Source: Acidisphaera sp035272265
Lineage (GTDB): Bacteria; Pseudomonadota; Alphaproteobacteria; Acetobacterales; Acetobacteraceae
Assembly (NCBI GenBank): GCA_035272265.1
Contig: DATEQV010000179.1
Span: 1-7,919, forward strand
Reading direction: 5' to 3'
DNA: 7,919 bases
Positions 1-6,589 of this stretch are shown piece by piece. Numbering within the stretch: the stretch's first letter is position 1; every line of letters begins with the position of its first letter. The position numbers and the translations under genes are program-made. The notes under the pieces are model-generated. The model did not search any database. It was not told the DNA's origin and saw only the letters and a list, made by a program, of their open reading frames with translations.

Positions 1-1556
1 GAGGAGCGTCCGTCGCAGTAGCCATCAAGTGCAGTGGCGATCGCCGCGGCCGTCCCACCCGGCACCGCGAGCCGGAACGCGTGGTGGTCGCGCCGGCGTG
101 CGGCCCCGCGTATCAGCGCCGCAGCATCGGGACCGGTCTCATCCTCGGCGCTCGCCAGCACCGCGCGCCAGTTGCCCGCCAGTTCGCGCAGCGCGGCGTC
201 CGAGCGGGCCGACAGCAGGAGAGGCGGACATCCATCGATGCCGGAGTCACCCTCGGGTGGTTGCGGGATCGGCGCGGGTGCGAGGATCGCGTGCGCGTTG
301 GCGCCGCCGAAGCCGAAGCTGTTCACCCCAGCCACGAGGTCCGAGCCGTGCGCCTCGTTCGGCAGGATCACCGCGTCGCTGGCGACGCCGAGATTCAGCC
401 GGTCGAAGTCGATCTCCGGATTCGGGGCCTCGTAGTTCAGCGATGGCGGCAGCACACGATGCTCCAGCGCCAGCATCGCCTTCAGGAGTCCGGCCAGGCC
501 GGACGCGGGCTCGAGATGCCCGATATTGGTCTTAACCGAGCCGATCGGCAGCGGCGTTCGCCTGGCCTGCCCCAGCACTTCGCCGAGTGCGGCCGCTTCG
601 ATCGGATCGCCCACCGAGGTCCCGGTGCCGTGCGCCTCGACGAAGCCAAGCCTGTCCGGGGCGATGCCCGCATCGGTGTAGAGGCGCGCGAGCAGCGCCG
701 CTTGCGCCGTTTGGCTGGGGAACGACAGGCCGGGCGTCCTGCCGTCGCTGTTGGTGCCGGTGGCGAGAATGGTCCCGCGTATGTCGTCGCCGTCGGCGAT
801 CGCTGCGGCAAGCGGCCTAAGCAGCAGCATCACGCCGCCTTCGCCGCGTACATAGCCGTCGGCCCGGGCGTCGAAGGCGAAGCAACGCCCGGCGCGCGAC
901 AGCATTCCGGCGCGGGAGAAGCCGACGAACGGGAACGGCGACAGAGTCATATTGACACCGCCGACGAACGCGCAGTCGGTCCGGCCGCGGCGCAGATCCT
1001 CGCACGCCAGGTGAAGGGCCACGAGCGATGACGAGCACGCGGTGTCGACGACGAAGCTTGGACCGCGCAGGTCGAGCAGATAGGAAATCCGGTTGGCGAA
1101 GATGCTCAGCGTGTTGCCGAGCATGAAGTGGGGGTCGGCCGAAGCCGGATCGCCCCATCGGAGGTTGGCGTATTCTGTCGCCGAGGCGCCGATATAGACG
1201 CCGGCCCCGCTTGCCTTCAGCGACCGTGCCGTCAGCCCGGAATCCTCGAGCGCCTCCCAGGCGAGCTCGAGCAGCAGCCGCTGCTGCGGATCGATCTGTC
1301 GTGCCTCTCGCGCGGAGAGCGAGAAGAACTCCGCGTCGAAAAGATCGATCCCGGAGAGAAGACCGGCCCGCCACGTGTAGCTCTTGCCCGGCTCGGCAAG
1401 GCGCGGATGGTAGTAGTGCCTGGTGGCCCAGCGTGTCTCGGGCACGTCTGCGATCGCGTCGCGGCCATCGATCAGCAGCGACCAGAAGTCCTCGATCGTT
1501 GCGGCGCCGGGGAGCCGGCAGGAGGCGCCGACGATGGCGATCGGGTCCTCCGGCAT
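1..1556 (-). CDS. Type I polyketide synthase, ketosynthase region (partial, C-terminus off the left edge)
   Basis: This is the N-terminal 518 codons of a modular or iterative type I polyketide synthase; the frame is open to the window edge. The ketosynthase (KS) domain spans about residues 4-426, opening with PIAIVGASCRLPGA. The decarboxylative-condensation residues are all visible: Cys174 in DTACSSSL, His309 in EAHGTGT, and Lys342 and His347 in KTNIGHLEP, followed by the GFGGANAH end motif. From about residue 444, PPLLLSARS begins the usual KS-to-acyltransferase linker, so an AT domain is expected beyond the edge. No N-terminal docking helix or loading domain precedes the KS, so this is a first, stand-alone or iterative module. 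The ATG at 1556 is chosen because the KS starts at once and an AGGAAGG ribosome-binding site (1565-1571) lies 8 nt upstream. It is the last gene of the leftward series, 57 nt after the phosphotransferase gene. The product is unknown; an acyl chain or lipid linked to the surface polysaccharide is a guess from context. FabF-type single KS is unlikely given the linker. Confidence 0.92.
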   Translation of the reverse strand, partial: MPEDPIAIVGASCRLPGAATIEDFWSLLIDGRDAIADVPETRWATRHYYHPRLAEPGKSYTWRAGLLSGIDLFDAEFFSLSAREARQIDPQQRLLLELAWEALEDSGLTARSLKASGAGVYIGASATEYANLRWGDPASADPHFMLGNTLSIFANRISYLLDLRGPSFVVDTACSSSLVALHLACEDLRRGRTDCAFVGGVNMTLSPFPFVGFSRAGMLSRAGRCFAFDARADGYVRGEGGVMLLLRPLAAAIADGDDIRGTILATGTNSDGRTPGLSFPSQTAQAALLARLYTDAGIAPDRLGFVEAHGTGTSVGDPIEAAALGEVLGQARRTPLPIGSVKTNIGHLEPASGLAGLLKAMLALEHRVLPPSLNYEAPNPEIDFDRLNLGVASDAVILPNEAHGSDLVAGVNSFGFGGANAHAILAPAPIPQPPEGDSGIDGCPPLLLSARSDAALRELAGNWRAVLASAEDETGPDAAALIRGAARRRDHHAFRLAVPGGTAAAIATALDGYCDGRS

Positions 1557-1564
1557 CAGTCGGC

Positions 1565-1571
1565 CCTTCCT
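1565..1571 (-). promoter_or_regulatory. Ribosome-binding site of the polyketide synthase gene
   Basis: On the minus strand this reads AGGAAGG, 8 nt ahead of the ATG at 1556. It is close to the anti-Shine-Dalgarno consensus at good spacing. It supports independent initiation of this gene, unlike the GTGA-coupled genes upstream. Confidence 0.6.
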
Positions 1572-1582
1572 GTCGTCGTCAT

Positions 1583-1604
1583 GTCGCCGCGCCCACGCGG
1601 CGAC
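1583..1604 (-). other. Perfect 9-bp stem, 4-nt loop hairpin between phosphotransferase and PKS genes
   Basis: The arms 1583-1591 (GTCGCCGCG) and 1596-1604 (CGCGGCGAC) are exact inverted complements around a 4-nt loop. The hairpin begins 9 nt after the TGA of the upstream gene and ends 26 nt before the PKS ATG. No T-run follows on the minus strand, so it is not a standard Rho-independent terminator. An mRNA-stability or processing hairpin, or an attenuator that lowers PKS expression, would fit. The structure is read directly from sequence; the role is inferred. Confidence 0.5.
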
Positions 1605-1613
1605 CGTTCCGGC

Positions 1614-3191
1614 TCATTCATCGTCGAGGCTGTATAACGGCTCAGCCGAGACAGGGCCACCGCTCGTCATCAGAGCCCCGCCGCCGATCGGCTCCAAGCC
1701 CCGCCGACTCTCGGCTGCATTCTGGGCAGCCAAGTCGTAAAGCAGCCCGGGCAGGTCGTACGCGGCGAGATCGCGGGCCGTGCCGGCCGCCGGCGGAACG
1801 CGTCCGAAGTCGCGAACGAAGTAGTCCGTTTGCGTATCGGCGAGTCCGGGCGACGCGAAGATCCCCGGAAGGCCGGGCTGGTTATCCCCGTAGGCGGCAA
1901 GCACCGCTGCACGGCGCTCGAGCACGGGCGCATCGCCCATCAGCGCGAACATCCCGTCGCTGTCGCGCAGCCCGTCGAGGAAGTCCTGCAACCCCGCCTC
2001 CGGCCCATCCTGCCAAGGCCCGTGATTGCCCATCGAGATCGCGAACACGAAGACCGGCCTGCCGTCCGCGTTCAGGAGGTCGAGCACGAACCGGGCGAGT
2101 GCGCGGTCGCTGACATAGCCGCGCTGCCGTTCGGCTCCGGCGAAAGCCTCCTCGCCGATGAAAGCGTCGAACCCCAGGCAGCGCATCGCCACATCGCGGC
2201 GGTAGAAACGGCGCGAGTACGGGTGCACGCAGACGGTGCGATAGCCGATCGCGCGCAGCCGCCACGCGAGGGAATCGACCGGCCGCCGGGCGAACGCCCA
2301 GTACGGATTGAAGCGGTCGAAGCCGAGCGCTTCGTCCGGCAACCCCGTCAGCGCGGTGAATTCGGCGCGCATCGTGTTGGCGCCCCAGCAGGGGACCGAC
2401 AACCGGCCGTGCGACACCGAGCGGGCGCAACACCGGTCCCAGCCGGCAAGCAGGTCGGGAGGGAGCGACGGCGACACGCGCCGCGGGTCGAAGAACGATT
2501 CCACCTGCAACAGCACTACGGGGCGGAGTGCCGCCCCGGTCGCCTGCGTGCGGGCGAGAGCGGGCGCCGGTCGTACCGCCGCGCGCCGGCCGGGCCGTTC
2601 CCGGCGAGCGATGACGCTGTAGGTCAGCAGGCAGGCGAGCGGTCCCAATTCGGCGGTGTCCCTGGTCGGGTCGCCGGAGGGGCCGAGCCGCGCCAGACAA
2701 GATGAGGCGAGCCCGAGCAGCGGCGGGAACCAGAGCCCCGCAGCAAGCGCCGCTGCTAATCCCTCGACACCGGCAACCGGCAGGATGCGGGGCCAGGACG
2801 GCTCGGCCAGCAACACGCCGCCGAAGCCGATCGCGACGAGCGCGCCGCCACCGTACACCAGGGCAGGGCCGGCGAACGGAAGATACAGCCGGGGATGCGT
2901 GAAGACCTGGACCAGTTCGGCCGCATCCGAGAAGACCACCGGTTCCAGCAGCACCGCCCGCTTGGTGCGGTCAGCAAGCGCCAGCCCCAGCAGCAGGCCG
3001 AGGACCAGCACGCCGGCACCGAGCGGCCGGGCGGTGATCGCGAAGGCCACCGCCCACATCACGCCGACAGGCATCAGGTCGAGCGCTGTCGCCACGAGAC
3101 CCGTGCGCCGTGTGCCGGCGATCCGCCGGAGCACGACCCAGGCGAGCAGCGGCAGCGCCGCTCCGGCCAGCACGCGGGCATACTGGCTCAT
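1614..3191 (-). CDS. LTA synthase/phosphoglycerol transferase-like integral membrane protein (sulfatase fold)
   Basis: A 525-residue protein with a hydrophobic N-terminal half and an alkaline-phosphatase/sulfatase-type catalytic half, the layout of LtaS and MdoB (OpgB). Likely membrane segments are about 8-22, 35-53, 57-73, 103-128 and 137-162. Catalytic-domain landmarks are Glu231 in QVESFFD (metal ligand), Thr273 in WGANTMRAEF (expected nucleophile), His390 in MGNHGPW, and Asp436 in AYGDNQPGLP. The family's usual GDH reads GDN here, so the last metal-binding His appears to be Asn437. The family moves phosphoglycerol or another phospho-alcohol from a lipid donor to a glycan on the outer face of the inner membrane; the substrate here is probably the locus polysaccharide (inference). 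The ATG at 3191 is preceded by AGGAGG (3195-3200). It follows the glycosyltransferase stop by 17 nt, so the two are very likely co-transcribed. A true sulfatase is less likely because the Cys/Ser-x-Pro-x-Arg signature is absent. Confidence 0.85.
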   Translation of the reverse strand: MSQYARVLAGAALPLLAWVVLRRIAGTRRTGLVATALDLMPVGVMWAVAFAITARPLGAGVLVLGLLLGLALADRTKRAVLLEPVVFSDAAELVQVFTHPRLYLPFAGPALVYGGGALVAIGFGGVLLAEPSWPRILPVAGVEGLAAALAAGLWFPPLLGLASSCLARLGPSGDPTRDTAELGPLACLLTYSVIARRERPGRRAAVRPAPALARTQATGAALRPVVLLQVESFFDPRRVSPSLPPDLLAGWDRCCARSVSHGRLSVPCWGANTMRAEFTALTGLPDEALGFDRFNPYWAFARRPVDSLAWRLRAIGYRTVCVHPYSRRFYRRDVAMRCLGFDAFIGEEAFAGAERQRGYVSDRALARFVLDLLNADGRPVFVFAISMGNHGPWQDGPEAGLQDFLDGLRDSDGMFALMGDAPVLERRAAVLAAYGDNQPGLPGIFASPGLADTQTDYFVRDFGRVPPAAGTARDLAAYDLPGLLYDLAAQNAAESRRGLEPIGGGALMTSGGPVSAEPLYSLDDE

Positions 3192-3194
3192 CGC

Positions 3195-3200
3195 CCTCCT
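3195..3200 (-). promoter_or_regulatory. Ribosome-binding site of the phosphotransferase gene
   Basis: The minus strand reads AGGAGG, a perfect core Shine-Dalgarno, but only 3 nt before the ATG at 3191. A weaker purine run lies just upstream. It lies in the 17-nt gap after the glycosyltransferase stop and decides the start codon. Confidence 0.6.
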
Positions 3201-3208
3201 CTCCGCTC

Positions 3209-4078
3209 TCAGTAGCGCGACAGCAATTCATCCTGGGCCAGACGGGCCACCAGGACGTGGTCGAATGCATCACCATAGGCCCGCAGCACCGAGTTGCGCC
3301 TGACTTCCTGGTCGCGCTTGCGCCATTTTCGGTCGCCATCCCCGATCTCGCGCGCATAGCGGATTGCGGGCTCCTGCACCACGCCGATGCGCAGGCCGGC
3401 GGCGCGCGCCTTTGCCAGGAACTCCCAGTCCAGCGCCGGTCCGGAGGCACTCGCCTCGAAGCCGCCGAGACGAAGAAAGTCGTCTCGCCGGACGGCCATC
3501 GCGGTATCTCCGAATCCGTTGAAGAACAGTCCCGCGCTGCCCGCATCCCCGAGGAACAGCAGGCGGGCGCTGGCCCGACCCTGTTCCGGATCGCCATCGT
3601 GAAGGTCGAGGCACGTCACGACGAGGTCGAAAGCGCCGGCCGAGAGCGCGTGCAGGAGCCGGGAAAGTCCGCCGGGCGCGAAGACGTTGTCGTCGTCGAG
3701 GAAGACAAGGGCCTCGCCCGAGGCTTGCTCCGCCGCCAGGTTGTACGCCGCCGCTTGCAGCACTGGCTGCTCCAGCCGGAGCAGCCGCAACCGACAAGCG
3801 GCACCGCCTCCGCGCGCGTCCGACGCGAGACTGTCCAGATACGTGCGGGCCTTCTTGTCGCCGCTTGCATTGTCGACGACCAGCACATCGTGGGCCAGGC
3901 CAGGATGCGCGTCCGATTGCGCCGCGGCCGCGAGGCTGCGGAGCGCGCGTTCCAGGCAGTGCGGCCGATTCTGCAGTGCGGCCGATTCTGATGCACGATG
4001 CAGACGCTGGCGGAGGGCTCGGGGCGCCGCGGGAATGGCCGGCGCTGGGCCGCCGCCTCCTGCAAAAGCGCCGGCCAC
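3209..4078 (-). pseudogene. Family 2 glycosyltransferase domain, 3' part of a frameshifted GT4-like/GT2 fusion
   Basis: Genuine coding in this frame starts only at about 3955; the portion from 4078 to about 3990 is an out-of-frame reading of the upstream half. From LERALRSL onward the frame encodes a GT-A fold family 2 transferase lacking its first strand: DVLVVDNASG (nucleotide-binding strand), a FLDDDNVF acidic metal-binding triad at about 3689-3697, NGFGDTAMAVRRDDFLRLGGF (acceptor region), and DWEFLAKARAAGLRI. The missing opening strand, SVCIVHQNRPHC, is encoded in the other frame just upstream. A 17-bp tandem duplication separates them. Deleting one copy gives one 617-residue protein running from the GTG at 5079 to the TGA at 3209. 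No good start codon or ribosome-binding site precedes the GT2 part, so it is probably not made as an active protein unless the duplication reverts. It ends 17 nt before the phosphotransferase ATG. Confidence 0.8.
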
Positions 4079-5079
4079 GTCGTCTGCTCCGGTGCGGCAA
4101 GCACACCCGCTCCCAGCGAGAGTGCGTGCCTCAGCAGCGGCAAGAAATCGCCCGGCTCAGCCGCCCACGCCGCCGGCACGCCGGCGAACGCAAGTTGGGT
4201 CCTGAGCACGTCGCAGGCCTCGCCGCAGCCGAACACGGGCAACACTCCGGCGCCGCCGAGCAGGCCCGCCACCGCCGACTGCGTCGGGGCGTCCTCGACA
4301 CGGAAGTCGAATGTCCAGGCCTGTGCGCGGATGCCGAGCAGGGTCTTGCTCAGCCCTGGCGCGTCATCGCGCATCGGCCCGAGAAAGCTGACCCGACGTG
4401 TGCCCAACACTCCGCTGCGATCCAACGCCTCGATCGCATCGAGGAAGTGAGGCAGGCCTGACCCCGACGTGGCCGGACCGATGAAGGCGATGTCGGTGAT
4501 CGCATCGGCAGGCAGCCAACGTCGGCCTGTCTGCCGGCCGGTGCCGGGCAGCACGCCGATCCGCGCCCGGGGGGCGTCTGCGCCGATCGCCAGCACACGC
4601 TCGAGCGCCGACGGTCCCGAGGCTACGAGTCCGTCCGCGAGACGCAGACACGCGCGTTCGAGCGCGTCGTCGACCAACGTGCCGAGCCGGACGCGGCAAG
4701 CCGGTTCGTTGCATGCCCGCCAAGCGGCCGGCGCCTCGCACCACAGCAGGACCGCCGTGTGCGCCAGCGCTTCACCCGTCGCGCGTGCCATCAGCAACGG
4801 CTGGAGGATGCCGCCGCCGAGCGGTGCCAGGAGCACGTCGAACTCGGTCCGGCGCAGCCTTGCCGCCAGGGCGTAGCCGTCGCGGAGGGTCTGTGTGTCG
4901 GACGCCGCCTCGGCGGCGGCGAGCAGCGGGACGCCGGCCTCGGCCGCTTCCGCAGCGTCGATCAGCTCCGCCGTCCAGCCCGCTGCCGTCAGAGCCTGCG
5001 CGATCGCGCCGAATGCCTGCCGCACTGCGTCGTCGCGCCACGGATCGGCCGGCGGCGGCAGGATGAGTCCGGCTTTCAC
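3616..5079 (-). CDS. GT4-like N-terminal half of a glycosyltransferase fusion, frameshifted at residue 369
   Basis: Residues 1-355 look like a GT-B (GT4-like) transferase: MKAGLILPPPADP at the start, then FDVLLAPLGGG (about 80-90), ADGLVASGPSALERV (about 148-162), a second Rossmann-like half beginning ITDIAFIGPATSGSGLPHFLDAI (about 194-215), and PVFGCGEACDVLRTQLAFAGVP (about 281-302). Classic GT4 donor-site motifs are weak, so the donor sugar cannot be guessed. Residues 358-369 (SVCIVHQNRPHC) already belong to the first strand of a GT2 domain. At that point a 17-bp tandem duplication shifts the frame; the remaining 118 residues to the stop at 3616 are out-of-frame Arg/Ser-rich sequence. The GTG at 5079 is preferred to upstream starts because it overlaps the preceding stop as GTGA and begins the conserved strand, whereas the longer reading to 5319 covers the neighbouring gene in the wrong frame. 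A bifunctional transferase making two consecutive glycan linkages is the likely ancestral role. Confidence 0.72.
   Translation of the reverse strand: MKAGLILPPPADPWRDDAVRQAFGAIAQALTAAGWTAELIDAAEAAEAGVPLLAAAEAASDTQTLRDGYALAARLRRTEFDVLLAPLGGGILQPLLMARATGEALAHTAVLLWCEAPAAWRACNEPACRVRLGTLVDDALERACLRLADGLVASGPSALERVLAIGADAPRARIGVLPGTGRQTGRRWLPADAITDIAFIGPATSGSGLPHFLDAIEALDRSGVLGTRRVSFLGPMRDDAPGLSKTLLGIRAQAWTFDFRVEDAPTQSAVAGLLGGAGVLPVFGCGEACDVLRTQLAFAGVPAAWAAEPGDFLPLLRHALSLGAGVLAAPEQTTWPALLQEAAAQRRPFPRRPEPSASVCIVHQNRPHCRIGRTAWNARSAASRPRRNRTRILAWPTMCWSSTMQAATRRPARIWTVSRRTRAEAVPLVGCGCSGWSSQCCKRRRTTWRRSKPRARPLSSSTTTTSSRPADFPGSCTRSRPALSTSS
3956..3989. repeat. Perfect 17-bp tandem duplication causing a frameshift
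   Basis: The unit GCAGTGCGGCCGATTCT occurs at 3956-3972 and again, with no mismatch and no spacer, at 3973-3989. Because 17 is not a multiple of 3, the second copy moves the glycosyltransferase gene out of frame. Collapsing to one copy makes the reading SVCIVHQNRPHC run straight into LERALRSL. This points to a recent replication-slippage event, or less likely a sequencing or assembly artefact. Confidence 0.95.
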
Positions 5080-5678
5080 CCCGCGATCTCGAGCAGGACC
5101 GTGCCGCGCGCGAGGTCCAGCAGGCGGACAACCTGGCCCGGTCCCGGACGTCCCCTCGCGAACGAAAATCCGTTGAAACCGTCGCGGCCGCGCCGTCGCA
5201 GTTCGGGACGGTAGAGGCACGCGCGGGCTTGCCCGAGGGTTCCCTCGGCACTGCTCAAGCCGAGCACAGGGCGGTGCGAAGGGTTGGCAAGGTCGATCGC
5301 CCAGCCGGTCAATCGCCAATCCCCCGGGACTTGCCGATCCACGGCGACCTGCAGCACCCCGTCATCGGCCTGCGCCAGTACGGCCGGCGAGGCGAGGATC
5401 GCCGGACTGCCGGGCAGTTCGGTGCCGAGGTCATCCCACCAGCAGCGTATCTTGCGCGCGCCGGCGAAGCGCACCAGCGGGATGGCGAAGCCGGCATACC
5501 CGTCGCCGTGACCAGCATCCTGGACATCGGCCCGATACCGCTCGGCCGTCGCCACCGCCTCGGCACCCGTGTCGGCCCGAAGCCGAACCATCGCACGCCA
5601 GCGCGGACGGCCGGGATCGAACGCCCAGCCGACCACCGCATCGTGGCGCCGACCCTCGAAGCGGCCGAGCCGGGTCAC
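5076..5678 (-). CDS. Two-module protein of unknown function (tandem GWAFDP-type domains)
   Basis: A 200-residue soluble-looking protein with no signal peptide or membrane segment. It is built from two related modules. Module 1 (about 7-85) has VVGWAFDPGRPRWRAMVRLRAD, then AERYRADVQDAGHGDGYAGFAIPL. Module 2 (about 116-198) has LTGWAIDLANPSHRPVLGLSS, then ACLYRPELRRRGRDGFNGFSFA. The shared pattern is GWA-x-D-(5-7)-P, then YR-x-(D/E)-(V/L)-x-x-x-G-x-(D/G)-G-x-x-GF. From memory, similar modules occur in alphaproteobacterial proteins next to, or fused with, glycosyltransferases; a beta-sandwich or carbohydrate-binding role is inference only. The GTG at 5678 is chosen because it overlaps the epimerase stop as GTGA and begins just before module 1. 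A GTG seven codons upstream (5699) is the alternative. Its own TGA overlaps the next gene's GTG in the same way, so it is probably translated in step with the epimerase and glycosyltransferase and may work with the latter. Confidence 0.75.
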   Translation of the reverse strand: MTRLGRFEGRRHDAVVGWAFDPGRPRWRAMVRLRADTGAEAVATAERYRADVQDAGHGDGYAGFAIPLVRFAGARKIRCWWDDLGTELPGSPAILASPAVLAQADDGVLQVAVDRQVPGDWRLTGWAIDLANPSHRPVLGLSSAEGTLGQARACLYRPELRRRGRDGFNGFSFARGRPGPGQVVRLLDLARGTVLLEIAG

Positions 5679-6589
5679 CGGTCGAGAAACCAGCGCCACG
5701 TCTTTGCCAGTCCGTCGGCGAGCGGGGTTGACGGCTCGAACCCCAGTTCGCGTCGCGCCTTGGAGATGTCGCACCACGTGGCGTGAACCTCGCCCGCCCG
5801 CGCCGGCTCGTAGCGGACCTCGACCGGGTGGGGTGCGACGGCCTGGCGGATCGCGTCGATCAGGGCGGTCACCGATACCGGACGCCCCGAGCCAAGCTGG
5901 ATCACGCCGCTCGTCGACGAAGACAGCCCGCGGACGATGCCGTCGCACAGATCCTCGACGAACACGAAATCCCGCACCTGCGACCCGTCGCCATAGACCA
6001 CCAGCGTCTCGCCTTGCAGCACGCGCTTGAAGAATGCCGCTACCACGCTGCCCTTGTGAAAGGACCGCGGCCCATAGACGTTGGAGAACCGCAGCGAGAG
6101 GGTGTGGAATCCGAAACTGCCGGAATAGGCCGCGCAATAGCCCTCGGCCGCGAGTTTCGAGGCGCCGTACGGCGACACCGGGCGGGGCACCATCTCCTCG
6201 TGCACCGGCGGCGAGACCTCGCCCAGGATCGCGCCCCCGGTCGAGGCATTGACGAGCCGCCGGACACCGCGCGCGCGCATGGCCTCGAGCAGCGTGAAGG
6301 TGCCTTGCACGTTGACGTCGAAATTGCGTGCCGGGTCGGCGATCGACTCGATCACCCGCGTGTCCGCGGCGAGATGCACCACGGCGTCGACACCATCGAG
6401 CGCGGCGTGGACCGTGTCGCGATCACGGATGTCGCCGCAGACGAATTCGCCGCCGAACGCGCCGAGATGCTCGCGCCGGCCGAGCGATTCGTTGTCCAGG
6501 ACACGCACGCGCATGTCCGGCATCGTGCCGAGTCGGGAGATGAGGTTGGTGCCGATAAAGCCGGCGCCGCCGATGACGAGCAGGTTCAC
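5675..6589 (-). CDS. NAD(P)-dependent nucleotide-sugar epimerase/dehydratase (extended SDR)
   Basis: A 304-residue extended short-chain dehydrogenase/reductase of usual length, acting in the cytoplasm on a nucleotide sugar. Visible landmarks are the Rossmann motif GGAGFIG (residues 7-13), Asp32 after the second strand (LDN, favouring NAD), CGDIRD (51-56), HLAAD (72-76), NASTGG with the catalytic Ser/Thr at 116-117, the Tyr141-x3-Lys145 pair in SPYGASK, RFSNVYGP (167-174), and RDFVFVEDL (206-214). The overall style is that of UDP-glucose/UDP-GlcNAc 4-epimerases, with dTDP- or GDP-sugar dehydratases as alternatives; the exact substrate cannot be told. The GTG at 6589 overlaps the dioxygenase TGA as GTGA and opens directly on the first strand (VNLLVIGG). 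There is no clear Shine-Dalgarno, so translation is probably coupled. It likely supplies an activated sugar for the adjacent glycosyltransferase. Confidence 0.9.
   Translation of the reverse strand: MNLLVIGGAGFIGTNLISRLGTMPDMRVRVLDNESLGRREHLGAFGGEFVCGDIRDRDTVHAALDGVDAVVHLAADTRVIESIADPARNFDVNVQGTFTLLEAMRARGVRRLVNASTGGAILGEVSPPVHEEMVPRPVSPYGASKLAAEGYCAAYSGSFGFHTLSLRFSNVYGPRSFHKGSVVAAFFKRVLQGETLVVYGDGSQVRDFVFVEDLCDGIVRGLSSSTSGVIQLGSGRPVSVTALIDAIRQAVAPHPVEVRYEPARAGEVHATWCDISKARRELGFEPSTPLADGLAKTWRWFLDR

Noticed and set aside
81..1031. A 316-codon open frame on the plus strand
   Set aside because: It lies antisense to the ketosynthase, which has all its catalytic motifs on the minus strand. The plus-strand product is Arg/Ala/Gly-rich with no motif.
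1583..1604. Rho-independent terminator after the phosphotransferase gene
   Set aside because: The hairpin is perfect, but no run of T follows on the minus strand. The next bases, ATGACGACG, contain no U-tract, so it is listed only as a hairpin.
4171..4190. Small GC-rich inverted repeat (CGCCGG / CCGGCG)
   Set aside because: It lies inside the glycosyltransferase coding sequence, has a short stem and no T-run. Such palindromes are common in GC-rich coding DNA.
5080..5319. N-terminal extension of the GT4-like gene to an ATG at 5319
   Set aside because: The extension overlaps the two-module gene in another frame and encodes Arg/Pro-rich sequence. The GTG at 5079 with its GTGA overlap is a better start.
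5679..6137. N-terminal extension of the two-module protein to a start at 6137
   Set aside because: This part is an out-of-frame reading of the epimerase gene (YGASK and RFSNVYGP are in the other frame) and shows no module-like sequence.
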